This document shows positions 25,356 to 33,787 of a stretch of DNA of 64,000 nt, in pieces (the stretch's first letter is position 1; each line of letters opens with the position of its first letter). The notes beneath the pieces were generated by a model that was not told the origin of the DNA, ran no database searches, and saw only the letters and a program-made list of their open reading frames with translations. The DNA is from Streptosporangiaceae bacterium (GTDB lineage Bacteria; Actinomycetota; Actinomycetes; Streptosporangiales; Streptosporangiaceae), in the NCBI GenBank assembly GCA_025934375.1, contig JAICYD010000020.1, positions 1 through 64,000 on the forward strand, read 5' to 3'. Both the position numbers and the translations under genes were made by a program.

Positions 25356-27382
25356 TGGGCACCTCCCGGTGGGGTAGGTCCCTGCGCACGCCGCTTGGCG
25401 CCTGCGCGGCGGCGCTGCTGGCGGTGATGGCGCTGATCGCCATCCTCGCCCCGGTGCTGTGGACGGGCACCGCGAACGCCTTCGACACGTCCGCGATCTT
25501 GCGCGGCCCCTCGCCCGCGCACTGGGCGGGCACCAACAACCTCGGCCAGGACGTCTTCTACCAGGTGCTGGTCGCCACCCGGCTAACGGCGGCGCTGGCG
25601 CTGGCCGCCACCGCGATCGGCGTGGGCACCGGGCTGCTGCTCGGCACGGCGCCGCTGGTCCTCGGCCGCCGCGCCGGTCGGGTCATCACCGCCGTGGTGA
25701 ATATCGCGGTGGCCTTCCCGGCGCTGCTGCTGGCGCTGTTCTTCGCGGTGATCTTCGGCGTCGGGGCGCGCGGGGCGCTGCTGGCCATCGGCTTCGCGTC
25801 CGCCCCGACGTTCGCCCGGCTGACCAGGACGCTGTCGGCCTCCGTGGCGGGCCTGGACTACATCGCCGCGGCCCGGATCGCGGGGGTGGGCCGCGTGCGG
25901 CTGCTGACCCGCCACGTCCTGCCGAACATCGGCGAGACCCTCATCGTCAACGCCACCATCGCGGCGGGCGACGCGCTGCTGGCCTTCGCGGGCCTGTCGT
26001 TCCTCGGCCTTGGCGTCCAGGCGCCGTCGTATGACTGGGGCAAGCTGCTGTACGACGGCCTCAACGGCATCTACGTCCACCCGGTCGCCGCGCTGGCCCC
26101 CGGCATCGCCGTCATCCTGGCCGGCCTGGCCTTCAACTTGTTCGGCGAGGCGATGGCCCGTGCCCTCGGCGTCCCCGAGCTGGCCGGCGGCGCGATCGTG
26201 CGCGCCGCCCGGGCCGGGCGCGGTACCCGGGCCGGGCGCGGTACCCGGCGCGCGGGGGCCGGGGCATCCCCCGGATCAGCGCCGTCAACGACACTGCCGT
26301 CAACGACACTGCCGTCAACGGCCCCTCCATTCAGCCCAACGGAACCCGACGACTGCGTCCTTTCCGTCCGCGACCTGCAGGTCAGCTTCCCCGGCGGGGT
26401 GCATCCCGTGCGCGGCGTCAGCCTCACCCTGCGCCGGGGCGAGGCGGTCGGTGTCGTCGGCGAGTCCGGGTCCGGCAAGAGCCTGACCGCGCTGGCCATC
26501 GCCCGGCTGCTGGAGCCGCCCGCCGCCATCACCGCCGACCAGGTCCGGCTGCTCGGCCACGACCTGCTGCTATCTCCCGGGGACGGGGTGGAGCGGCATT
26601 TCCTTGGCACGTCGCTCGGGATGGTGTTCCAGGACCCGATGACCTCGTTCAACCCGGTCCGCCACGTGGGCGGGCAACTCGCCGAGGTCGCCACCCAGCA
26701 CCAGGGGATGACCCGCCGCCAGGCCGCCGCGCGGGCGGTGGACCGGCTGCGCGCGGTGCGCATCCCGAGCCCCGAGCGGCGCTACCGCCAGTTCCCCCAC
26801 GAGCTGTCAGGCGGCATGCGGCAGCGGGCGATGATCGGCATGGCGGTGATGGGCAGCCCCGCGCTGGTGATCGCCGACGAGCCGACGACGGCACTGGACG
26901 TGACCGTGCAGCGGGAGGTGCTGCGGCTGCTGAAGTCCCAGCAGGCCGCCGAAGACCTCGCGCTGCTGTTCATCAGCCACGACATCACGGTCGTCGGCCA
27001 GGTCTGCGACCGGGTGCTGGTCATGTACGCGGGACGGATCGTGGAGAGCCTGCCCTCGGCCGCGCTGGCCGCCAGCGCGCGGCACCCGTACACGCGGGCG
27101 CTGCTGGCCGCCGTCCCGTCGATGGAGACCGACCGTGAGCAGCCGCTGGCGGTGGTGCCCGGCCGCCCGGCCGACCCCGCCGACGTGCGGCCCGGCTGCG
27201 CGTTCGCGCCCCGGTGCGCCTTCGCCGATGACCAGTGCCGCGACGCCGACCCGGTGCTGACCTCAGCGGGGGACGGACATCAGGTCGCCTGCTGGCACCC
27301 CCAGGCCTCGCCGGTGCCGATCACCCTGGTTTCCGGAGCCGCCACCCCAGCCGCGACGGCCGACGCGCGGGAGACGACGTGA
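25355..27382 (+). CDS. Fused peptide ABC permease (DppC) and ATPase (DppD)
   Basis: One 675-residue frame joins two transporter subunits. Residues 1-285 are a DppC-type permease (GTNNLGQDVF near 55, EAA loop AARIAGVGRVRLLTRHVLPNI near 170-190). Residues 286-330 are a low-complexity linker made of 18-bp and 15-bp repeats. Residues 331-660 are a DppD-type ATPase with Walker A (GESGSGKS near 370), FPHELSGGMRQRAMIG near 480, VIADEPTTALD near 506 and a C-terminal oligopeptide/dipeptide transporter motif with Cys residues (CAFAPRCAFADDQC). Most importers encode these separately. It overlaps the DppF gene by four bases. Confidence 0.92.
   Translation: MGTSRWGRSLRTPLGACAAALLAVMALIAILAPVLWTGTANAFDTSAILRGPSPAHWAGTNNLGQDVFYQVLVATRLTAALALAATAIGVGTGLLLGTAPLVLGRRAGRVITAVVNIAVAFPALLLALFFAVIFGVGARGALLAIGFASAPTFARLTRTLSASVAGLDYIAAARIAGVGRVRLLTRHVLPNIGETLIVNATIAAGDALLAFAGLSFLGLGVQAPSYDWGKLLYDGLNGIYVHPVAALAPGIAVILAGLAFNLFGEAMARALGVPELAGGAIVRAARAGRGTRAGRGTRRAGAGASPGSAPSTTLPSTTLPSTAPPFSPTEPDDCVLSVRDLQVSFPGGVHPVRGVSLTLRRGEAVGVVGESGSGKSLTALAIARLLEPPAAITADQVRLLGHDLLLSPGDGVERHFLGTSLGMVFQDPMTSFNPVRHVGGQLAEVATQHQGMTRRQAAARAVDRLRAVRIPSPERRYRQFPHELSGGMRQRAMIGMAVMGSPALVIADEPTTALDVTVQREVLRLLKSQQAAEDLALLFISHDITVVGQVCDRVLVMYAGRIVESLPSAALAASARHPYTRALLAAVPSMETDREQPLAVVPGRPADPADVRPGCAFAPRCAFADDQCRDADPVLTSAGDGHQVACWHPQASPVPITLVSGAATPAATADARETT
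26210..26325 (+). repeat. 18-bp and 15-bp tandem repeats in fusion linker
   Basis: Two identical 18-bp units (26210-26227, 26228-26245) and three 15-bp units (26281-26325, the last diverged) code for the linker between the permease and ATPase domains. All units are multiples of three bases and keep the frame open. Confidence 0.88.
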
Positions 27383-28143
27383 GCGAACTGCGCTTTGAGG
27401 GCGCTACCGTCTGGTTCGGCTCCCGCCGGCACGGCCACCTGGCGGCCGACCACGTTGACCTGGTGGTGCCCTCGGGCGCGGTGGTCGGGCTGGTGGGCGA
27501 GTCCGGGTCGGGCAAGTCGACGCTGGCCCGCGCGGCCGTGGGACTGGCCCCGCTGACGGCCGGCCGGGTGCTGGTCGGCGGCCAGCCGGTGCCCCGGCAC
27601 GGGCGGCGCCCGGTACAGATGGTGTTCCAGGACCCGTTCGCGTCGCTGGATCCCCGGATGACCGTCGGGGAGTCGGTCGCCGAGGCCATCCCCCGCGGCT
27701 TCCCCGGCGGCCGGGCATCCCGGCGCGCAGAGGCCAGCCGGCTCGGGCTGCTCGTCGGGCTCCCCGATGGGGTGGTCGACAGCTACCCGGCGCGGCTATC
27801 GGGCGGGCAGCGGCAGCGGGTGGCGCTGGCGCGGGCCCTGGCCGGGCGGCCGGAGGTGATCATCGCCGATGAGATCACCTCGGCGCTGGACGTGTCGACG
27901 CAGGGCGCGGTGCTCAACGTGGTCCGCGACCTGCAGCGGGAGCTGCGCCTGTCCATGCTGTTCATCTCGCACAACCTCGCCGTCGTGCGCTACGTGTGCG
28001 ACGTGGTCGCGGTGATGCGGGCGGGGCGGATCGTGGAGTGCGGCCCGGCCGAGCAGGTGCTCGCCGCTCCTGGGCATGAATACACCCGTGAGCTGCTCGC
28101 CGCCGTGCCACGACCCGGCTCGGTGCTGACGGCCGAGGACTGA
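27379..28143 (+). CDS. Peptide ABC transporter ATP-binding protein (DppF-type)
   Basis: A 254-residue ATPase: Walker A GESGSGKST near 37, Q-loop in QMVFQDPFASLDPRMTV near 80, signature LSGGQRQRVALARALA near 140 and Walker B VIIADEITSALDVS near 160, then His in FISHNLAVVRYV near 197. It pairs with the ATPase half of the preceding fusion to power peptide import. GTG 27379 overlaps the upstream TGA (GTGA); the open frame extending to 27235 lies within the preceding gene. It is shorter than many DppF proteins and lacks the C-terminal Cys motif. Confidence 0.92.
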   Translation: MSELRFEGATVWFGSRRHGHLAADHVDLVVPSGAVVGLVGESGSGKSTLARAAVGLAPLTAGRVLVGGQPVPRHGRRPVQMVFQDPFASLDPRMTVGESVAEAIPRGFPGGRASRRAEASRLGLLVGLPDGVVDSYPARLSGGQRQRVALARALAGRPEVIIADEITSALDVSTQGAVLNVVRDLQRELRLSMLFISHNLAVVRYVCDVVAVMRAGRIVECGPAEQVLAAPGHEYTRELLAAVPRPGSVLTAED

Positions 28144-28166
28144 CGTTCGTTGACAAGGAGTGACCC

Positions 28167-31100
28167 GTGACCCGACGCCAGCGCATCGCTGACCTGACGA
28201 CCCTCGCGCTGCCCGAGCAGCCGGCGCTGTCCCCCGACGGCCGCGAGGTCGTGTACGTGCTCGCGACGACCGATGAGGCGACCGGCGAGACCGTGCGGTC
28301 CCTGTGGCGGGTCGCCACGGCCGGGGCCACAGGGGGCACAGCGGGGGCTACGGGGAGCACAGCGGGGGGCACGGGGAGCGGGGCGAGCACAGCCCGGCCG
28401 CTGACGCGCGGCCGCGCCGACGCCGCCCCGGCCTGGTCTCCGGACGGGACGTCGGTCGCGTTCTTGCGCGGTGCCGTTGAGAACGCCGGCGACGGTCCGG
28501 CGCAGGTCTGGCTGCTGCCGATGGACGGTGGCGAGCCCGGGCCGCTAACGACGCTGCCGTTCGGCGCGGGCGCGCCGGTGTGGTCACCGGACGGGACGAA
28601 GATCGCGTTCAGCGCGCCGGTTGACGCCGAAGGCCTTGATCTCGCCGCGCGGGCCAAGGCCCCGGTGGTCGCCGACCGGCTGGACTACCAGGCCGACGGG
28701 GCCGGGCTGATCGGCGCGATCCGCACCCACCTGCACGTGCTGGACGTGGCGTCCCGGGAGGTCCGCCAGGTCACCTCCGGCGACTGGCACGCCGGGCCGC
28801 CGGCCTGGTCTCCCGATTCCGCGAGGCTGGCCTTCAGCGCGGCGACGGCGCCGGACGCCGACCTGGAGTACCGGGCGGCCGTGTACGTCATCGAGGCCGC
28901 CCGCCCGGGCGCGCGGCCCGAGCTGGCGGGCCTGCCGGCCGGCACCGGCGGCCCGCTTACCTGGACCGCCGACGGAACGGCGCTGCTCGTCGCCGGCATG
29001 ACCGGTGCCCCGGTCGGGCACGCCGGACTGCTGCGCGTTCCCCTGATGCCAGCCGGCGCCTCGCCAGCCGGCGCCTCGCCAGCCGGCGCCCCGGCGGCCA
29101 GTCGCGCCGTCCCCCACAGCGTCGCCGTCAACAGTGCCGCCCCCCACAGTGCCGCCATCAACAGTGCCTCCATCAACAGTGCCGCCCCCCACAGTGCCGC
29201 CATCAACAGTGCCGCCGTCAACATCGCCGCGGCCCTGGACCGCAACGTGATGCCAGGCGGCCCCGGGTACCCGGGCGGGCTGCCGCAGCTGGGCGCCGGC
29301 GGCGAGACGGTGCTGTTCTGCGTGCGGGACCGCGGGTGCACGCACCTTTACTCGGCGCCCGCCGATGGCTCTGGCGTCCCCGGGCCGGTCATCGCGGGCG
29401 CGGGCCGGGTCGTGTCCGGGCTGTCGGTGGCCGGCGCCCGGAACACTGCCGTGGTCGTGCTGGCCACGCCGGCCAGCTACGGCGAGGTCGTCGCGGTCGA
29501 CCTCACGACGGGCACCGAGACCGTGCTCACCGACCATGGCGCCAGCCACGCCGCCGTCACGCTGTTCAGCCGGCAGGAGCGGGAGTTCACGATCTCCGAC
29601 GGGACCACCGTGCACGGCTGGCTGGTCCGCGACCCGGCCGCCGGCGAGCCGGGCCCGCTGCTGCTGGACATCCACGGCGGGCCGCACAACGCCTGGAACG
29701 GCGCGGCCGACCCGGTTCACCTGTACCACCAGGAGCTCGCGGCCCGCGGCTGGACCGTCTTGCTGCTGAACCCGCGGGCCAGCGACGGCTACGGCGAGGC
29801 GTTCTTCAATGGCGCAATCGGCCGGTGGGGCGACGTTGACGCGAAGGACCTCCTGGAGCCGGTCGACGCGCTCGTCGCGGAGGGCATCGCCGACCCGGGC
29901 CGGCTGGCGGTGACCGGCTACAGCTACGGCGGCTACATGACCTGCTACCTGACCAGCCACGATGACCGGTTCGCTGCGGCGGTGCCCGGAGGCGTGGCCA
30001 CCGACTTGACCAGCATGGCCGGCACCTCCGACCAAGGGCACGCGCTGTCCGCCTGGGAGCTGGGCGGCCAGTGGTGGGCGGCCGGCGACCGCGAGCGGTT
30101 CGCCGCGATGTCCCCGCTGACCCACGTGGACCAGGTGCGCACGCCGACCCTGATCCTGCACGGCGCCGACGACGCGACCTGCCCGGCCGGGCAGGCACAG
30201 CAGTGGCACACGGCGCTGCGTGAGCGCGGCGTGCCCGCCCAGCTCGTGCTCTACCCGGGCGCGTCCCACCTGTTCATCTTGTCCGGCCCGGCCGCGCAGC
30301 GGGCCGACTGGAACCAGCGGGTCGTGGACTGGGTCGAGGAGCACGCCGCGGGAACGCCGCGCCCGGTCGACGCCGCGCACTGGCGGCGGCGGCTGGCCGC
30401 CCTCGCCGAGCGCCACAACGTCCCCGGGGCCGCGCTGGGCATCTTGCGACTGCGGCCCGGGCGCGAGGACGAGCTCGTCGAGGCCGCCTACGGGCTGCTG
30501 AACGCCGACGCCGGAGTTGAGGCGACCACCGACTCGGTGTGGCAGATCGGCTCGATCTCCAAGGTGTGGACCGCGACGCTGGCCATGCAACTCGTCGATG
30601 ACGGGCGGCTGGACCTGGACGCGCCGGTCGCCGACTACCTGCCCGAGCTGGAGCTCGCAGACGCCGACGTCGCCAAAACGGTGACGATGCGGCACCTGCT
30701 GACCCACACCAGCGGCATCGACGGGGACGTGTTCACCGACACCGGGCGCGGCGATGAATGCCTGGAGAGGTACGTCGCGTTGCTGGCCGAGGTGAGGCAA
30801 AACCACCCGCTCGGCGCGACCTGGTCCTACTGCAACTCCGGGTTCTCGCTGGCCGGGCGGGTGATCGAGAAGATCACCGGCGGCACCTGGGATGCCGCGC
30901 TGCGCCAGCGGATCTGCACCCCGCTCGGCCTGGCCCGCACGGTGACGCTGCCGGAGGAGGCACTGCTGTTCCGCACGGCGGTCGGGCACGTGGACGTGAC
31001 CGGGCAGCGGCACGTCGCCCCGGTCTGGACGCTGCCACGCTCGCTCGGCCCGGCCGGGCTGATCTGCTCTACCCCCGCCGACGTGCTCGCGTTCGCGCGG

Positions 31101-31754
31101 ATGCACCTGGCCGGCGGTAAGGCCGCCGATGGCACCCAGGTGCTCAGCGCGGGCGCCGCCCGGGCCATGACCGAGCACCAGGCCGACCTGCCCGACAAGT
31201 ACGTGCTGGGCGACTCGTGGGGCATCGGCTGGATCCGGTTCGGCTGGGACGGGCAGCGGCTGGTCGGCCACGACGGCAACACGATCGGGCAGGCCGCGTT
31301 CCTGCGCGTCTTGCCGGACCCCGAGGTCGCCGGGGCGGGACTGGCGGTCACGCTGCTGACCAACGGCGGCAACCCCCGCGACCTGTACCAGGACCTGTAC
31401 GCCGAGATCGTCGCCGAGCTGGCCGGGGTCACGATGCCCGCCCCGATCCAGCCTCCGGCGCCGCCGGCCCAGGCCGACATCACGCCGCACCTGGGCACCT
31501 ACGAGCGGGCCAGCGTCCGGATGGAGGTCGAGGCCGGCCAGGACGGGCCGGTGCTGCGCACGACGGTCCTGGGACCGCTCGCCGAGCTCACTCCCGATCC
31601 GGTCTCGCAGTACCCGATGGTCGCGGTGGCGCCGGACCTGTTCGTGGTCCGCGAGCCCGAGGCGCAGACCTGGATCCCGGTCACCTTCTACTCGCTGGCC
31701 ACCGGCGAGAAGTACGTGCACTTCGGCGCGCGCGCGACCCCGAAGGTGAGCTGA
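28167..31754 (+). CDS. Fused S9 oligopeptidase and S12 serine hydrolase
   Basis: One 1195-residue frame holds two peptidases. Residues 1-420 form a WD40-like beta propeller (repeats of the type LSPDGREVVYV, WSPDGTSVAFL, WSPDSARLAFS). Residues 430-735 are an S9 alpha/beta hydrolase with Ser586 (GYSYGGYM), Asp668 or Asp669 (LHGADDATCP) and His701 (GASHLF). Residues 740-1090 are a beta-lactamase-fold S12 domain with Ser796 and Lys799 (GSISKVWTATL), YCNSG near 889 and HDGNT near 1035, then a small C-terminal domain. The S12 part closely matches the 21168 protein. No signal peptide, so both likely act on imported peptides. Repeats enlarge propeller loops. Confidence 0.88.
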   Translation: MTRRQRIADLTTLALPEQPALSPDGREVVYVLATTDEATGETVRSLWRVATAGATGGTAGATGSTAGGTGSGASTARPLTRGRADAAPAWSPDGTSVAFLRGAVENAGDGPAQVWLLPMDGGEPGPLTTLPFGAGAPVWSPDGTKIAFSAPVDAEGLDLAARAKAPVVADRLDYQADGAGLIGAIRTHLHVLDVASREVRQVTSGDWHAGPPAWSPDSARLAFSAATAPDADLEYRAAVYVIEAARPGARPELAGLPAGTGGPLTWTADGTALLVAGMTGAPVGHAGLLRVPLMPAGASPAGASPAGAPAASRAVPHSVAVNSAAPHSAAINSASINSAAPHSAAINSAAVNIAAALDRNVMPGGPGYPGGLPQLGAGGETVLFCVRDRGCTHLYSAPADGSGVPGPVIAGAGRVVSGLSVAGARNTAVVVLATPASYGEVVAVDLTTGTETVLTDHGASHAAVTLFSRQEREFTISDGTTVHGWLVRDPAAGEPGPLLLDIHGGPHNAWNGAADPVHLYHQELAARGWTVLLLNPRASDGYGEAFFNGAIGRWGDVDAKDLLEPVDALVAEGIADPGRLAVTGYSYGGYMTCYLTSHDDRFAAAVPGGVATDLTSMAGTSDQGHALSAWELGGQWWAAGDRERFAAMSPLTHVDQVRTPTLILHGADDATCPAGQAQQWHTALRERGVPAQLVLYPGASHLFILSGPAAQRADWNQRVVDWVEEHAAGTPRPVDAAHWRRRLAALAERHNVPGAALGILRLRPGREDELVEAAYGLLNADAGVEATTDSVWQIGSISKVWTATLAMQLVDDGRLDLDAPVADYLPELELADADVAKTVTMRHLLTHTSGIDGDVFTDTGRGDECLERYVALLAEVRQNHPLGATWSYCNSGFSLAGRVIEKITGGTWDAALRQRICTPLGLARTVTLPEEALLFRTAVGHVDVTGQRHVAPVWTLPRSLGPAGLICSTPADVLAFARMHLAGGKAADGTQVLSAGAARAMTEHQADLPDKYVLGDSWGIGWIRFGWDGQRLVGHDGNTIGQAAFLRVLPDPEVAGAGLAVTLLTNGGNPRDLYQDLYAEIVAELAGVTMPAPIQPPAPPAQADITPHLGTYERASVRMEVEAGQDGPVLRTTVLGPLAELTPDPVSQYPMVAVAPDLFVVREPEAQTWIPVTFYSLATGEKYVHFGARATPKVS
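28324..29225 (+). repeat. Three repeat tracts within the propeller of the fused peptidase
   Basis: A roughly 21-bp repeat (three copies, about 28324-28386) encodes Gly/Ala/Thr-rich text. Three 15-bp units at 29049-29093 encode PAGAS-type pentapeptides. Eight 15-bp units at 29106-29225 encode pentapeptides such as AAINS and AAPHS. All preserve frame and fall in loops rather than strands. Confidence 0.82.
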
Positions 31755-31757
31755 CCA

Positions 31758-32903
31758 GTGGACCTGACCAGCCTGCCCGCCGCCATGGCGCAGCGGCTGC
31801 CGCGGATCCTGGCCGACATCGAGGAGCTGGTGCGCTGCGAGTCGCCGTCGGCCGACCTGGCCGCGGTGGCCGCCAGCGCCGACGTGGTCGCCCGGGTCGG
31901 CACGCGGCTGGTGGGATCGGCACCGGAGCGGATCGTGATCGACGGGCGGGCGCACCTGCGCTGGCGGCTCGGCGACGCCTCGCGGGGCGCGGGGTTGCCG
32001 CGGGTGCTGCTGCTCGGCCACCATGACACCGTGTGGCCAATCGGGTCGCTGGCAACCCACCCGTTTTCCGTCGATGACGGCGTGCTGCGCGGCCCCGGCT
32101 GCTTCGACATGAAGACCGGGCTGGTTCTCGCGCTGCACACGGCGGCCGAGCTGCGCCCGTGCGGCGTGACCATCTTGGTGACCGGCGATGAGGAGGTCGG
32201 TTCGCGGACCTCCCGCGAGCTGATCGAGGCCGAGGCGGCCGGCTGCCGCGCGGCCCTGGTGCTGGAGGCGTCCGCCGACGGCGGCGCGGTCAAGACCGCC
32301 CGCAAGGGCACGTCGATGTACCGGGTCCGGGCGCTTGGCCGGGCCGCGCACGCCGGCCTGGAGCCCGAGCGCGGCGTGAACGCGACCGTCGAGCTGGCCC
32401 GCCAGGTGCTGGCGGTGGCCGGCATCGCCGATGCCGGGCGCGGTACCACGGTGACGCCGACGCTGCTCGCGGCGGGCCGCACCCTCAACACGGTGCCCGA
32501 TGACGGGGCATTCGACGTGGACGTGCGCGTCTGGGACGACGCCGAGCAAGCGCGGGTGGACGCCGCGATGCGGGCGCTGGCCCCGGCGACCCCCGGCGCG
32601 CGGCTGGAGGTGACCGGCGGCCCGAACCGCCCGGCGCTGGCCCGGTCGTCCTCGGCGGCGCTGTTCGACCGCGCGTCCGCCCTGGCCGCCCGGCTGGGGC
32701 TGCCGCCGCTGGAGCAGGCCGCGGTCGGCGGGGCCTCTGACGGCAACTTCACCGCCGGGGTCGGCACCCCCACACTTGACGGCCTGGGCGCGGTAGGCGG
32801 CGGGGCGCATGCCGACCATGAGCATGTCCAGGTCGCGGAGCTGCCCGGGCGGGCGGCGCTGCTGGCCGCACTGATCCACGACCTGTTGAATGAGGCTTCA
32901 TGA
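31758..32903 (+). CDS. M20-family metallohydrolase (probable N-acyl-L-amino-acid hydrolase)
   Basis: A 381-residue di-zinc hydrolase of the M20/CPG2 type. Metal-ligand motifs are LLGHHDTVWP (near 93), GCFDMKTG (near 117, bridging Asp), TGDEEVGS (near 140, catalytic and ligand Glu) and GGGAHADHEHV (near 355, ligand His). A dimerisation lid lies at about 180-290. It cleaves an N-acyl or peptide bond; beside a GNAT and an N-acylamino-acid racemase it best fits the L-desuccinylase step, releasing succinate and the free L-amino acid. GTG 31758 begins three bases after the previous stop, and its end overlaps the GNAT gene by four bases. Confidence 0.9.
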   Translation: MDLTSLPAAMAQRLPRILADIEELVRCESPSADLAAVAASADVVARVGTRLVGSAPERIVIDGRAHLRWRLGDASRGAGLPRVLLLGHHDTVWPIGSLATHPFSVDDGVLRGPGCFDMKTGLVLALHTAAELRPCGVTILVTGDEEVGSRTSRELIEAEAAGCRAALVLEASADGGAVKTARKGTSMYRVRALGRAAHAGLEPERGVNATVELARQVLAVAGIADAGRGTTVTPTLLAAGRTLNTVPDDGAFDVDVRVWDDAEQARVDAAMRALAPATPGARLEVTGGPNRPALARSSSAALFDRASALAARLGLPPLEQAAVGGASDGNFTAGVGTPTLDGLGAVGGGAHADHEHVQVAELPGRAALLAALIHDLLNEAS

Positions 32904-33787
32904 CCCCGGATATCATCACGGACCTTCCTCCGGCGGAGGAAGCCGCCCGGCGAGCGGCCGACGCCGCGAGGGTGAGCATCCGCGAGCTTGACAGCATTGA
33001 GGACCTGGAGGCCGCCGTCGCCGTGTTCGACGAGATCTGGCACCCCGAGCCGGGAACCCAGCCGATCAGCGCCGAGCTCATGAAGGCGCTGCGCAAGGCC
33101 GGCAACTACATCACCGGCGCCTACGACACCGACGACGGGCAGCTCGTGGGGGCGTGCGTCGGGTTCTTCGGCCCGCCGTCGCACGCCTCGCTGCACAGTC
33201 ACATCGCCGGCGTGTCCGCGGCCGGGCTGGGGCGCAGCGTCGGCTTCGCGCTGAAGGTGCACCAGCGGGCCTGGGCACTGCAGCACGACACCACCGAGAT
33301 CGCCTGGACCTACGACCCGCTGATCCGCCGCAACGCCTACTTCAACCTGGTCAAGCTCGGCGCCCGGGCCACCGAGTACCTGCCGAACTTCTATGGCGGC
33401 ATGCAGGACCAGATCAACAGTGGCGGCGACACCGACCGGGTGCTGGTCAGCTGGGACCTGCGCGCCCCTCACGTCGCGGCGGCGTGCGCGGGGAAGCCCA
33501 GCCCGGCCAGCGCGCAGGCGCGGATCGCCGCCGGGGCCCACGTGGCGGTGGCGGTCGCCGCCGACGGGTACCCGGCGCTGTCCCCCGGCCGATCGGGGTC
33601 GCTGGCCACTACGGTGCTGGTGGCCATCCCGCCCGACGTCGAACGGCTGCGGGTCAGCGACCCCGGCGCCGCCGCCGCCTGGCGGTCCGTGGTCCGGGAC
33701 ACGCTGGGCGAGCTCATGGCCGCGGGCGGCCGGGTGACCGGCTTCGACCGGGCCGGATGGTACGTGATTGAAGGAGGCTCACGATGA
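32900..33787 (+). CDS. COG3375-type GNAT, probable D-amino-acid N-succinyltransferase
   Basis: This 295-residue GNAT-like protein belongs to the predicted acetyltransferase group that accompanies N-acylamino-acid racemases. Diagnostic text is HSHIAGVSAAGLGRSVGFALKVHQRAWAL (near 93-122) and ITEIAWTYDPLIRRNAYFN-like residues near 132-150, which includes the acyl-CoA-binding and substrate regions. In the Geobacillus pathway the homologue transfers succinyl from succinyl-CoA to the amino group of D-amino acids. It overlaps both neighbours by four bases, so expression of the three enzymes should be tightly coupled. Acyl donor and D-specificity are inferred from context. Confidence 0.85.
   Translation: MTPDIITDLPPAEEAARRAADAARVSIRELDSIEDLEAAVAVFDEIWHPEPGTQPISAELMKALRKAGNYITGAYDTDDGQLVGACVGFFGPPSHASLHSHIAGVSAAGLGRSVGFALKVHQRAWALQHDTTEIAWTYDPLIRRNAYFNLVKLGARATEYLPNFYGGMQDQINSGGDTDRVLVSWDLRAPHVAAACAGKPSPASAQARIAAGAHVAVAVAADGYPALSPGRSGSLATTVLVAIPPDVERLRVSDPGAAAAWRSVVRDTLGELMAAGGRVTGFDRAGWYVIEGGSR

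Noticed and set aside
28584..32879. 1431-residue open frame on the minus strand
   Set aside because: It is the antisense shadow of the S9-S12 and M20 genes, made possible by high GC; its translation is low-complexity and has no family text, while the plus strand carries complete catalytic motifs.
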